From positions 1-63,389 of the forward strand of contig NZ_BMMX01000031.1 of assembly GCF_014646155.1 (NCBI RefSeq): DNA of 63,389 nt, read 5' to 3'. Numbering within the stretch: position 1 is the first letter of the stretch; each line of letters begins with the position of its first letter. This DNA comes from Mangrovihabitans endophyticus. Its GTDB lineage: Bacteria > Actinomycetota > Actinomycetes > Mycobacteriales > Micromonosporaceae. The notes under the pieces are model-generated. The model was not told the DNA's origin and searched no databases. It saw only the letters and a list, made by a program, of their open reading frames with translations. The translations under genes and the position numbers were made by a program. Positions 1 to 7,749 of the stretch are shown in pieces.

Positions 1-81
1 GCGCCGCAACACCAGCGTGCAGGAGACCACTGCGATCACGGCGAACAGCGCCCAGACGGCACCGGCGCGGCGGTCAACCAT
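1..81 (-). CDS. Partial gene for a probable membrane protein (N-terminus only)
   Basis: An ATG at 81 opens a frame that runs off the left edge of the window. The 27 visible residues begin MVDRRAGAVWALFAVIAVV, a positive N-terminus followed by a hydrophobic stretch, which suggests a signal anchor or first membrane helix. The start lies 4 bases after the NUDIX stop codon, so the two are probably cotranscribed. Too little is present to name a family. Confidence 0.5.
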   Translation of the reverse strand, partial: MVDRRAGAVWALFAVIAVVSCTLVLRR

Positions 82-85
82 CGCA

Positions 86-517
86 TCAGGGTATCGACGC
101 GGGTCCATTCTGCGGTGCGGACCGTAGTTCCGCCGCCCGGTGCAGATGATCAAAGATGATCTGGTCGACGGGTGAGACGCGGCTCCGGTCGGCGTGGGTG
201 AGCCAGACGATTTCCGCGATCTCGCTGGCCGGCTGCAGATCGCCCTGGTAGTGGGCGGTGTAGCAGGTCATGCGCACGACCGTGCCGGCCGGGTGTCCGT
301 GGGCTTGCGCCTGGAACGTTCCGGTGTGGGCGGCGCTGTGCGCCATGATCGTGACGCTGAGTTCCTCGCGGATTTCGCGGACGAGCGTGTCGATGTCGCT
401 CTCGCCGGGTTCTCGTTTGCCGCCCGGAAGGTAATAGGTGTTCTTGCCGGCGGAGCGGGTGCTGAGAATCGCACCGCCGACGATATGAATCCAGGCGATT
501 TTGTCGATGACGGTCAC
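86..517 (-). CDS. NUDIX hydrolase
   Basis: A 143-residue protein with a NUDIX box (GKREPGE, then REIREEL), the metal-binding helix that hydrolyses nucleoside diphosphates linked to another group. The box differs from consensus in having Ser where the final Gly usually sits. The GTG start at 517 is preferred over the longer frame because it has GGGAG about 7 bases upstream and begins right before the first beta strand. The longer upstream reading is Pro/Arg-rich and looks non-coding. The natural substrate cannot be read from the sequence; housecleaning of modified nucleotides is one possibility. Confidence 0.85.
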   Translation of the reverse strand: MTVIDKIAWIHIVGGAILSTRSAGKNTYYLPGGKREPGESDIDTLVREIREELSVTIMAHSAAHTGTFQAQAHGHPAGTVVRMTCYTAHYQGDLQPASEIAEIVWLTHADRSRVSPVDQIIFDHLHRAAELRSAPQNGPASIP

Positions 518-552
518 GGTTCGGCTCCCGAGGGCTGGTGAGCGTGCGGATC

Positions 553-583
553 GCCCGGCCGGACTGGTGCGGCCCGGCCGGGC
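553..583 (-). terminator. Hairpin downstream of the CdtB-like gene
   Basis: A perfect 10-base stem (553-562 with 574-583) with an 11-base loop sits 18 bases after the stop of the CdtB-like gene and before the NUDIX start. There is no clear U-tract, which is common for actinobacterial terminators. It would separate the toxin-like gene from the NUDIX gene. Confidence 0.5.
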
Positions 584-600
584 GTCCCCGTGCGGCCCGG

Positions 601-2451
601 TCAGTCGGGGTCGAGCGGCGTGAAGATCCAGCTCTGGTTGGCCTGGCCGTTGCAGTGGAACACGATCAGCCGACCCCGGTTGGGGGTGGTGGGCTTGCCG
701 GCGACGTCGAGGCACAGATTGGGGTTCTGGGCGTTGAGCAGGTTCACTGTCTCATTGTCCTCCTGGATGACAAGCCAGGTCTGGCTCGTTTCGCTGGAGC
801 AGTTGTGGATGACCAGGATCATGCCGGAGACCACTCTCGCCCCGCCCGGGACGTCCAGGCAACGGTGACTGCCCAACCCGCTCAGCGTCACGATGAGTCC
901 GCCGAACTTCGCGCTCCAGCGCCATCCCAGGTCCCAGCCCTGGTTCGTGCCCCCGGTGCGGTGGTAGACGCCGACCGCCGAGTTGTTGCCCGTCCGCTCG
1001 CCGAGCACGTCCATCACGGCGCCGGAGTTCAAGGTCTCCAGGCTCATCGACTCCTGGTCCATCCACCGGTAGGGAGGTGTCGGAAGCACGGTCGCGGTCG
1101 ACGGCTTGTAGGCCGGGGTGAAGATCCAGCGTTCGTTGCGGGTGTTTTCACACTTGTACAGGATCAGGCGTTTCGCGTCGGTGGGGTCGTGTTGCTCACC
1201 CCTGACGTTCATGCACAGGTCGGGCCGTAGCTGGCTGCGGAGTTCGTACTCGCCGTGTTCGTCCAGATAGATCGGACGCCAGCGCTGGCTCGCCTTCCCG
1301 GTGCACTTCCACAGCGACAACGACCGCCCCGGACCCGGGTTCCGATCGCTGTTCGTGATGTCGATGCACCGGCCGCTCTCCTGGCCGCGGAAGGTCATCG
1401 ACATGTCGCTGAACTGTTGGACCAGCCAGCTTTGATTGTCCTTGCCGGTCCGCTTGTAGCTGACGATCGGCGTCCCGTTGGAGGTGCCGTGTTCCTTAGC
1501 GTCGAGCACACCCCCGGCGTCCATGCTTTCGATCGCCTGGAGGCTGGAGAAGACCTCCACGGGCGGTTCCGGGAGCTGAACCGTGCCGATGAAGGCCCCG
1601 TAGTGGTCGGCTGTCGCACCCGGCAGCCTGCGGGTCGGTAGCGGGCCCTCGTCGGTGGAGTTGACCGCGTAGTCCAGTTCACGGCCCGCCTGGTGGGTCG
1701 CCCGGCCGGTGTTGTAGATCCGTGCGCCCGCCGGTGTCTGGAGCTGGTCCGGTTCCTGGTTGTAGTCGCCGAGGGCGACCCAGTGCTCGCCGCGGTTACG
1801 GCCGCGGACGAACGCGGCGATGTCTCGCAGCAGCCCCCGCCCGTCGTCGGCAGCGCCGGTGGCGTGCACATTGAAGTACCAGTTCCCGTCATTGAGCAGC
1901 ACGCCGAGTGTTGCGCGGGCATTGCGATGGGTCCGGGTCCGCCGGTTGGCCACCGCCGCGACCGCGACCGCCGGCTCGTGGGTCACGATGGCCAGGTTGT
2001 TGCGGCCACCGACGTACCGTCCCCCTCTCGGGTCGGTCTGGAGAAAGTAGACGTGAGCGCTGTTCCTGTTCCTTCCGGTGCGCCACCGGGTGTATGCCAC
2101 CTCGTTGGCGTGGCCTACCTGCGGCAGGCCAGCCCCGCCGTTGGCCAGTTGCCGGCCCTGGTAGCGGGTCAGCCGGGTCCCGTAAGCCAGCGCCGGTGAA
2201 TCGGGACCCGCTTCTTGCACCGCCACGACGTCGGCATCGGCGTAATACCGGCCGATGGTCGTGGTCCATTTGTTGTCTCGTCCGCTCCGTGAACCCTGCA
2301 GGTTGTAGGTGATGACCCGGCGGCCTCGCAACGCCGCCTGCGCCGGCTGGTCGGTCACCACCACAACCACGCCCGCGAAACTCACCGCCAGCGCTGCCAC
2401 CAGCGCCAGCGGAAACCATCGGCCCCACCGGCCTGTTCTTGATATCTGCAC
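601..2451 (-). CDS. Secreted CdtB-like nuclease fused to two ricin-type beta-trefoil domains
   Basis: A protein of 616 residues from the GTG at 2451, which follows a GGAGG 9 bases upstream. Residues 1-39 form a Sec signal peptide with predicted cleavage after AQA. Residues about 40-295 match the CdtB branch of the endonuclease/exonuclease/phosphatase fold: ITYNLQGS near the N-terminus, VQEAG (E80), FNVHATG (H196), LGDYN (D229, N231) and ADHY (D282, H283), which cover the catalytic and metal-binding positions known in CdtB. Residues about 299-446 and 462-612 are two ricin B-type trefoils, each with three QxW-like motifs (NQSW, SQRW, NERW; NQGW, SQTW, NQSW). In classical cytolethal distending toxin, CdtA and CdtC are separate ricin-like lectins; here both lectin modules are on the nuclease chain. 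An ATG at 2517 is an alternative start, giving a longer N-terminus. Target cell and activity are inferred only. Confidence 0.85.
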   Translation of the reverse strand: MQISRTGRWGRWFPLALVAALAVSFAGVVVVVTDQPAQAALRGRRVITYNLQGSRSGRDNKWTTTIGRYYADADVVAVQEAGPDSPALAYGTRLTRYQGRQLANGGAGLPQVGHANEVAYTRWRTGRNRNSAHVYFLQTDPRGGRYVGGRNNLAIVTHEPAVAVAAVANRRTRTHRNARATLGVLLNDGNWYFNVHATGAADDGRGLLRDIAAFVRGRNRGEHWVALGDYNQEPDQLQTPAGARIYNTGRATHQAGRELDYAVNSTDEGPLPTRRLPGATADHYGAFIGTVQLPEPPVEVFSSLQAIESMDAGGVLDAKEHGTSNGTPIVSYKRTGKDNQSWLVQQFSDMSMTFRGQESGRCIDITNSDRNPGPGRSLSLWKCTGKASQRWRPIYLDEHGEYELRSQLRPDLCMNVRGEQHDPTDAKRLILYKCENTRNERWIFTPAYKPSTATVLPTPPYRWMDQESMSLETLNSGAVMDVLGERTGNNSAVGVYHRTGGTNQGWDLGWRWSAKFGGLIVTLSGLGSHRCLDVPGGARVVSGMILVIHNCSSETSQTWLVIQEDNETVNLLNAQNPNLCLDVAGKPTTPNRGRLIVFHCNGQANQSWIFTPLDPD

Positions 2452-2637
2452 CGTCGTGCGCCTCCTCGCCGCTTGACGTTTGACCGTCGGCGCCGGGCCT
2501 GCTCGGTGGCGGTGCATGTCATCTCCGCTGGTGCGGTGGCATGCACGACACGCCGACATCCGGCCGGGTGGCCGGTAGGACCGAGTCTTCGCCGGCTGCC
2601 GCCGCGAGACATCTGTCAGACGACGGTGTGGTTCGGG

Positions 2638-3066
2638 TCAGGGGCTCGGCGGGCGGGGCGTGCCGTCACGCCCGTGAGTGTCGCGGGCGAGCAGCACCGC
2701 GGTGTCGAGGATGCGGTGCCAGTCGAGCTCTGACAGCGGCCGGGTCGTCAGCGACGCCATGCCGGCCATGGCGTGGAGCAGGCGTTCGCGTAGCAGTGTT
2801 CCGGGGGCGCGCGTGGCCTCTGCCAGCCGCTGAGCCTCGACGGAGAACCGGGCGGACCGCGAGAACTGCACCAGCGACTCGGGCAGGGCCGTGGGCGCGT
2901 CGCGTGCCGGTTCGTCGCTCTCGGCCAGTTCCACGGACAGGCGCACGCCCAGCGCGATGGCGAGACTGTTCACGGCGGAGAGCGTCGGGTTGCCGCGTCC
3001 GTTTTCCAGGTTGGCGATGTAGGGCACGGACAGGCCCGCGTCGGCGGCCACCAGCAGCGCGCCCCC
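2638..3066 (-). pseudogene. 5'-truncated XRE-family regulator
   Basis: The frame reads into the second half of a helix-turn-helix domain (AADAGLSVPYIANLENGRGNPTLSAV split over about residues 33-55 of the open frame) followed by a C-terminal helical region of about 110 residues. The first HTH helices are absent. Upstream the coding sense switches at about 3066 to a hydrolase fragment on the other strand. GTG at 3069 could start translation but would yield a protein without a complete DNA-binding domain. I read it as a headless remnant; a functional short protein is not excluded. Confidence 0.65.
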
Positions 3067-3342
3067 ATGCACCCGGGCATGGCGGCACCGCAACGGGTCG
3101 CCAGAGACGCGGCACGCATCACGGCCCCGCTGCTGCTGCACGTCCAGCGCGATGATGAGATCTTCCCCGAGGCCGGCCAGCTAGAACTGTTCGATCGGAT
3201 CGCCTCGCGGACCAAATACCTCTGTCTGGAGGCCGGTTCACACACTCACACCCCGCCCGCCGCCGTCGCCGGCTGGCGGACTTTTATCGCCGAGCGCCTA
3301 AAAGACGGCAGCCGAGAGAGCTGGGAGTCACCACCACAATAG
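3067..3342 (+). pseudogene. C-terminal fragment of an alpha/beta hydrolase
   Basis: About 90 residues resembling the last third of a dienelactone-hydrolase-like alpha/beta hydrolase: the strand ITAPLLLHVQRDDEIFP (the usual position of the catalytic Asp, here RDDEIFP) and a Gly-Ser-His segment (LEAGSHTHTP) that would carry the catalytic His. The nucleophile elbow and the whole N-terminal half are missing. The fragment begins exactly where the opposite-strand XRE fragment ends, so the two share one breakpoint. Confidence 0.6.
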
Positions 3343-3383
3343 ATCGCTAGTCCGGATCTGCCGCGATCCGTATGTTGAACCCA

Positions 3384-3710
3384 TTAGCACGGATACAGGG
3401 CGGCACGGTCTCGGTGCGTCCGAAGCTCGATCCAAGCGCCGGACACGTCGAGTGGCGGCGGTGCGGCCCAGTCGAGCAGTATTACCGCGCCGCCTAACTC
3501 AAGCGACGGGGTGTTGTCAGTGGCAAGGTTCAATCTGCCCCGCAGAAGCAGATCCTGTCCTTCGTTGCGGACTCTCTCGTCTGGCGAGGCTCGCAGGGCG
3601 GAGGTTCTGGCCCACGCAAGGTCTTCGTCGATGGTCCACTCGACGCGATACGGGCCGGGTGAGTTCCTGCGGATCGCCGCGCCATCGAACCACGGCGCTA
3701 CCCACACCAC
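3384..3710 (-). CDS. Hypothetical protein, about 108 aa
   Basis: Soluble, Trp-rich small protein (WVAPWFDG at the start, LELGGAVILLDWAAPPPLDVSGAWIEL split across the C-terminal half). The regular alternation of hydrophobic strands at the C-terminus looks like a real beta-rich domain rather than chance. The first available start is GTG at 3710, without a convincing ribosome binding site, and the frame stays open 30 bases further up, so the gene may be 5'-truncated like its neighbours. I do not recognise the family. Confidence 0.45.
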   Translation of the reverse strand: MVWVAPWFDGAAIRRNSPGPYRVEWTIDEDLAWARTSALRASPDERVRNEGQDLLLRGRLNLATDNTPSLELGGAVILLDWAAPPPLDVSGAWIELRTHRDRAALYPC

Positions 3711-3825
3711 TACGAACCGACCGGCTATCGCCTGAGCGGGCTACATGAACAATCACCAGGTCCCGACAACAGGCGCACCTGGGCACCCGAGGCCGTGCTG
3801 GCGGATGCACGCCCCGAGAGTCGCG

Positions 3826-3840
3826 TTAAAGAAGCTTTAA
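3826..3840. promoter_or_regulatory. Perfect inverted repeat upstream of the tandem-repeat protein gene
   Basis: TTAAAG, three bases, CTTTAA in an unusually AT-rich patch about 90 bases before the gene at 3929. It could be an operator or part of the promoter. No regulator can be assigned. Confidence 0.3.
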
Positions 3841-3928
3841 GGAACGCGTGCTCAGCGTCATGAACTGCTGCCACATCATTGCTCGTATATCTCGGCACAA
3901 GCAGTACCGAGACGAAGAGGAGCCGTGC

Positions 3929-4834
3929 ATGTATCGACGCGGAGTCGGCAGCCGGACGCGCAAGCTGGTGATTGGAGGTGCCGCCGCAGCGCTGCTCGGC
4001 TCGGCGCTCGCGGTCGGCACGGGGATGAGCCAGGCCGCCGAACAGGGCAACGTCGGAGCCAGCTCCGGTAACATCAACGCTTTGGTGCCGGCACTGGGTT
4101 TCAGCCCGGGCGATCCGAACGCGACGGCCGACCGCGTGGGCCCCACCGGGGTAAACGTCCCCGGTCGCTGCCCACCCACTCAAGCCCAGGTGAACGCGCA
4201 GGTAGCGCTTCAAAATGCGAACCTTCCGAGTGGAACGGACCTTGAAAGTCGCATCCAACGTTTTGAAAAGACCTTGTCGGCGATGCAAGACTTGAAATGC
4301 CCCGCATCCTCCACGACTTTGCTGGGCCGCTTGAATTCCTTGACCGCGCTGCGCGGAAACGCGAACCGCGATGACGTCCTGCGTGGTTTGGGTTTGAACG
4401 AGACGCCAGCGGATAAGGCCGCCGCCACAGGATCCGGTGACGCGGCGGCGGGTGGAGCGACGGGGAACGCCGGAGACAGCTCCGGTAACATCAACGCTTT
4501 GGTGCCGGAGCTGGGTTTCAGCCCGGGCGATCCGAACGCGACGGCCGACCGCGTGGGCCCCACCGGGGTAAACGTCCCCGGTCGCTGCCCACCCACTCAA
4601 GCCCAGGTGAACGCGCAGGTAGCGCTTCAAAATGCGAACCTTCCGAGTGGAACGGACCTTGAAAGTCGCATCCAACGTTTTGAAAAGACCTTGTCGGCGA
4701 TGCAAGACTTGAAATGCCCCGCATCCTCCACGACTTTGCTGGGCCGCTTGAATTCCTTGACCGCGCTGCGCGGAAACGCGAACCGCGATGACGTCCTGCG
4801 CGGTTTGGGTTTGAACGAGACGCCAGCGGGATAA
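3929..4834 (+). CDS. Secreted protein of two near-identical tandem units, function unknown
   Basis: A protein of 301 residues starting at the ATG preceded by GAAGAGGAG. Residues 1-35 form a signal peptide (basic RTRK, then a hydrophobic run ending MSQAA). The mature part has two units of about 117 residues (nucleotides 4061-4410 and 4478-4827, spacing 417) joined by a Gly/Ala-rich linker. Each unit has exactly two cysteines, in GRCPPT and LKCPAS, which suggests one disulfide per unit. By eye the two 350-base blocks differ at only about three positions, so the duplication is recent or homogenised. In unit 2 one extra G after CCAGCGG creates the TAA stop; without it the frame would continue as in unit 1. 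I do not recognise the unit. Confidence 0.8.
   Translation: MYRRGVGSRTRKLVIGGAAAALLGSALAVGTGMSQAAEQGNVGASSGNINALVPALGFSPGDPNATADRVGPTGVNVPGRCPPTQAQVNAQVALQNANLPSGTDLESRIQRFEKTLSAMQDLKCPASSTTLLGRLNSLTALRGNANRDDVLRGLGLNETPADKAAATGSGDAAAGGATGNAGDSSGNINALVPELGFSPGDPNATADRVGPTGVNVPGRCPPTQAQVNAQVALQNANLPSGTDLESRIQRFEKTLSAMQDLKCPASSTTLLGRLNSLTALRGNANRDDVLRGLGLNETPAG
4061..4827. repeat. Long direct tandem repeat, 350 bases twice at a 417-base period
   Basis: Blocks 4061-4410 and 4478-4827 are almost identical. The differences seen are GGCACTG versus GGAGCTG near the start and CTGCGTGG versus CTGCGCGG near the end. The period includes the linker coding region. The near identity extends through synonymous positions, so selection on protein alone does not explain it. 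Confidence 0.9.
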
Positions 4835-4950
4835 AGCCGCGGGGAATGCGGCGCCGCAAACGCGCCAGCGAAACAAGCGGCTCGCAGAGCGGCGCCGCGG
4901 ACGACGGCAACCTGATCCTTCGCGGATCCTGATCCACCGCACGGAACCGC

Positions 4951-4988
4951 CGCGCCGGAGGCCCTCGCACCACGGGCTCTCCGGCGCG
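4951..4988 (+). terminator. Strong hairpin after the tandem-repeat protein gene
   Basis: A 10-base perfect stem (4951-4960 with 4979-4988) with an inner 4-base stem (4961-4964 with 4974-4977). It lies 117 bases after the stop codon, before the remnants at 5010-5536. Confidence 0.5.
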
Positions 4989-5009
4989 CCCGTGTGTGGG
5001 CCACGCGCG

Positions 5010-5150
5010 GTGATCTTCGGCTACTTCGGCACGCTGACCGACTCCGGCGCTGAGGAGTATCGCGAGCGCGCCGATCCCGGGTGCGGCGCGGTACCGGGTC
5101 GACCCCGATGACGCGGTCTGCGCGTCGGTTGCGGGTCGTCCGTCACGTGA
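5010..5150 (+). pseudogene. Remnant of a HAD-superfamily hydrolase N-terminus
   Basis: GTG at 5010 opens VIFGYFGTLTDSGAEEYRER, which looks like HAD motif I (DxxGTLTD) with the nucleophile Asp replaced by Gly. After about 25 residues the frame is lost to a stop, while a second frame continues with RVDPDDAVCASVAG, the kind of sequence expected next in such proteins. Only the first 45-50 codons remain. Assignment rests on motif I alone and is tentative. Confidence 0.4.
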
Positions 5151-5155
5151 CGTAG

Positions 5156-5536
5156 CTGGATCTCACCGCCGCCGACATCCAACTTCGCCGAGGAAGATGC
5201 GTCGCGAACTGTTGTATTCGCCGGTGGAGACAGTTTTGCGCCGACGTCGTCTATGACGTCTCTGCGTTCGGGCTGGGCGAGCTGCACGGGTACGAGGCGA
5301 TCGAGAAATCCAGCCTGGCGCTGGGCGACGCGAACCCCGTTGGCCATCACGTCACCAACATCTGCGTGACCGAGGATCCGGACGGCACGGTGCGCGTGCG
5401 CTCGAAGGGGATCGGCGTCTCCGCTTCGGGCAGCGTGGGCAGCGTCGTCTACGAAGACGTGGTACGCCGCGAAACGGCCGGATGGCGCATCGCGTATCGC
5501 AAGGTGATTCCTCGCAGGACGCCGCTTCACCCCTGA
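5156..5536 (+). pseudogene. Decayed SnoaL/NTF2-like protein gene
   Basis: The frame ending with the TGA at 5534-5536 encodes a good C-terminal half of an NTF2-like fold (CADVVYDVSAFGLGELHGYE, then IEKSSLALGD, HHVTN, SKGIG, YEDVVRRETAGWRIAYRKVIPR). The N-terminal part (LDLTAADIQLRR and RRWRQF) is recognisable but compressed and scrambled between 5180 and 5240, and there is a stop just upstream with no start codon. Such proteins are small cyclases or isomerases. This copy is probably inactive. Confidence 0.5.
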
Positions 5537-5713
5537 CAGTCGGACAAGGGACATTGTCTCGGCGAGTTGTTGAGGGTGCGTCGGCGGTGTGAGCCCCGGT
5601 CAACGACCGAAGTGTCTCCCGCTGGCGCGCCTGATCGTTCCATGATCACGTACACGGATCTGCCGCCGAGCTGGCGCGGCGAGACCGGCGTCGAGCGATG
5701 ATGGCCGCGAGGG

Positions 5714-6409
5714 CTACAGGCTGGCGAGCATCTGGAGTCGTTCCGCGGTTTCCGATCCGGAGTCGGCGCGCGATAGACGACGAGCAGTTGCCGGTATTCC
5801 GGCTGCAGGAATTTCTCGTAGTACAGCTCGAGCGGGCCGGCGAGAGGATGGGCGAACCGGGTGATGCCGGAGGTGCGTCCGCGGATTTCCCGGCGTGCCC
5901 AGAGGGTGCGGAAGCGGTCGCTGGCGAGGCTGAGTTCGCCGATGAGTTCGAGCAGCTCGGGTTCGGCGGTGTCGCCGGTGAGCATCGTGCGGAGGCTGGA
6001 GACAGCCTTGGCGGTGATGTCGTTCCAGTCGCGGTAGAGCCGGCGCATCTCGGGTTCGAGAAAGACTGCCCGCAGGGGGATCTGCCCGACGGTGAAGAAC
6101 GGGCACAGGGCGACGGCGAGGCGGTTGGCGGCGGTGACCTGGCCGGTGGCGTCCTGCGTGTAAGCCGGAGTGTGGTGCCAGGTGTCCAGCAGCGGTTGCA
6201 GGACATCTGCCGCGGTGGTACGGGTGCGGCGCCGTTTCGGGCGGGGCGTCGGGTGGGCGAGCCGGTGCAGGTAGGCGATCGCATCGTCGTCGAGCTGCAG
6301 CGCGCCGGCGAGGGCGGTCAGGATCTGGTCGGACGGGTTGAGGTCGCGGCCTTGTTCCAGGCGCAGGTAATACAAGGAACTCGCCGAGAGTGTCCGTGGT
6401 GCTCGCCAT
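5714..6409 (-). pseudogene. MmyB-type XRE regulator with deleted HTH and frameshifts
   Basis: ATG at 6409 starts MASTTDTLGEFL, the normal N-terminus of this regulator family. The reading then jumps, with a frame change, straight to YYLRLEQGRDLNPSDQ, so roughly 50 codons containing most of the helix-turn-helix are missing. The C-terminal MmyB-like ligand-binding domain is intact in the second frame as far as LLVVYRA. A second frame change restores the usual end (SETAERLQMLASL) and the stop at 5714. The gene lies 20 bases after the SDR gene on the same strand and would normally be its regulator. Confidence 0.75.
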
Positions 6410-6429
6410 CGTTGGTCAGTCCTTCGTGT

Positions 6430-7458
6430 TCAGGCGGCTTGCAGGCCGAGGCGGATCAGCGACTCTGCGCTGGCGGTCACGGTTTCCTCGTTCGAGCGTG
6501 GAGTCCAGCCCAACTGCTCACGGATTTTGGTGTTGTCGGCGCGGCGCACGACGTTGAGCTGTGGGACGAGTTCGGTCAGGCGAGGGCTGAACCGGGCCAT
6601 GAGTTTGATCAACCAGGCCGGCGCGGCGCGGGTAGGCGCCTTTGCGGCGGCCTCGCCGAGACTCGCGTGCAGGACGCGCCCGATCTCGGCGAACGAGAGG
6701 GGCGCGCCCGCCAGGGCCAGATATCGCTGGCCGGCCGCGACCGGCGAAGTCATCGCACGGACGTGCGCGTCGGCAACATCACGCACGTCCACCACGTGAG
6801 TCCACATCGGCGGGGCGGCCCGCATACCGCCGTCGAGCATCGTCTTGATGATCTGGATCGAGGGGGAGAAGTCGGGGCCGAGAACCGGGCCGAAGATGCC
6901 CACCGGATTGATCACCGACAGCTCGAGGCCGCCACCTTCAGACTCGATGAAGTCCCACGCTGCGCGTTCGGCGATCGCCTTCGATTTGATGTACGGAGCG
7001 ACACCGGGCTCGTCGGTCCTGGTCCAATCGGCCTCAGTGAAGACCCGATCGGTATTGCCCCGGCTGTAGCCGACGGCGGCGAATGACGAGGTCAACACCA
7101 CCCTGCGCACGCCCGCGTCGCGCGCGGCCCGCAGCACCCGCAACGCGCCGTCACGGGCCGGGATGATCAGGTCGTCCTCATGCTTCACAGGCGCGCCCGG
7201 AAACGGCGAGGCGATGTGCAGCACGTAGTCGGCGCCGGCTGCGGCCTGCGCCCACCCGTCGTCGCGGCCTAAATCGGCGGCCAAGTAGGAGACGCGCTCA
7301 CGGTGTGGCGCTCGCGCGGCGTCGAGCATCTTCTCCACGTCACCCTGCCGGGTCAGATGGCGCATCGTCGTACGCACCGTGTGCCCGGCATCCAGTAACT
7401 GCGCCACCGCGTGCGCGCCCACAAAACCGGTCCCGCCGGTGACAAGTACCGTAGTCAT
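6430..7458 (-). CDS. NAD(P)-dependent extended SDR (epimerase/dehydratase-like reductase)
   Basis: A 342-residue extended short-chain dehydrogenase. The Rossmann nucleotide-binding motif TGGTGFVG is at residues 7-14, the catalytic Ser region TSSFAAV at 123-129, and YIKSK at 156-160 supplies the Tyr and Lys of the active site. The NPVGIFGPV segment and the C-terminal substrate lobe fit the dihydroflavonol-reductase/aldehyde-reductase type. The substrate is not predictable. It is followed by the broken MmyB-type regulator, an arrangement common for such reductases, so its control has probably been lost. Confidence 0.85.
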   Translation of the reverse strand: MTTVLVTGGTGFVGAHAVAQLLDAGHTVRTTMRHLTRQGDVEKMLDAARAPHRERVSYLAADLGRDDGWAQAAAGADYVLHIASPFPGAPVKHEDDLIIPARDGALRVLRAARDAGVRRVVLTSSFAAVGYSRGNTDRVFTEADWTRTDEPGVAPYIKSKAIAERAAWDFIESEGGGLELSVINPVGIFGPVLGPDFSPSIQIIKTMLDGGMRAAPPMWTHVVDVRDVADAHVRAMTSPVAAGQRYLALAGAPLSFAEIGRVLHASLGEAAAKAPTRAAPAWLIKLMARFSPRLTELVPQLNVVRRADNTKIREQLGWTPRSNEETVTASAESLIRLGLQAA

Positions 7459-7737
7459 GCCCTGATCCTTCGGCCCACCACCCGCATCCGGAAGTTCCCC
7501 TCGATACTGGTCCCAGAAGGGTCAGGCTCCGCACAGCGGCCGCCCCAGCACCGATCCTCCCCCAGGCATCGCCGGCCGGATACCAGAACGGCGCACCCGG
7601 CCGGCTCAGGTGCAAGCCCGCTCGTCGGCAAGAGCATCCGGATCTGCCGCCGGTCGGGCGCGGTTGGCGGCATGGCTGTGTGACGGTCAGTACTCCCAGC
7701 CTCGGGCATGCTCGCGGCAAAGGGCCGAGGCCGGCCC

Positions 7738-7743
7738 TATCGT
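7738..7743 (+). promoter_or_regulatory. -10 element of a leaderless promoter
   Basis: TATCGT ends 6 bases before the GTG at 7750, the spacing expected if transcription begins at the start codon. It supports the GTG rather than the ATG at 7708. Confidence 0.45.
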
Positions 7744-7749
7744 GATCGC

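Noticed and set aside
601..3700. Separate cdtA and cdtC genes near the CdtB-like gene
   Set aside because: No additional ricin-like frame is found on either strand; both lectin modules are part of the CdtB-like protein itself.
3725..4942. Minus-strand open frame of about 405 codons with internal repeats
   Set aside because: It is the antisense of the duplicated secreted protein gene; the repeat structure is inherited and the translation is Arg/Gln-rich without any domain. The plus-strand frame has a ribosome binding site and signal peptide.
5642..5701. 19-codon plus-strand ORF starting MITYTDLPPSW
   Set aside because: No ribosome binding site, lies in the decay zone and has no partner; probably chance or a remnant.
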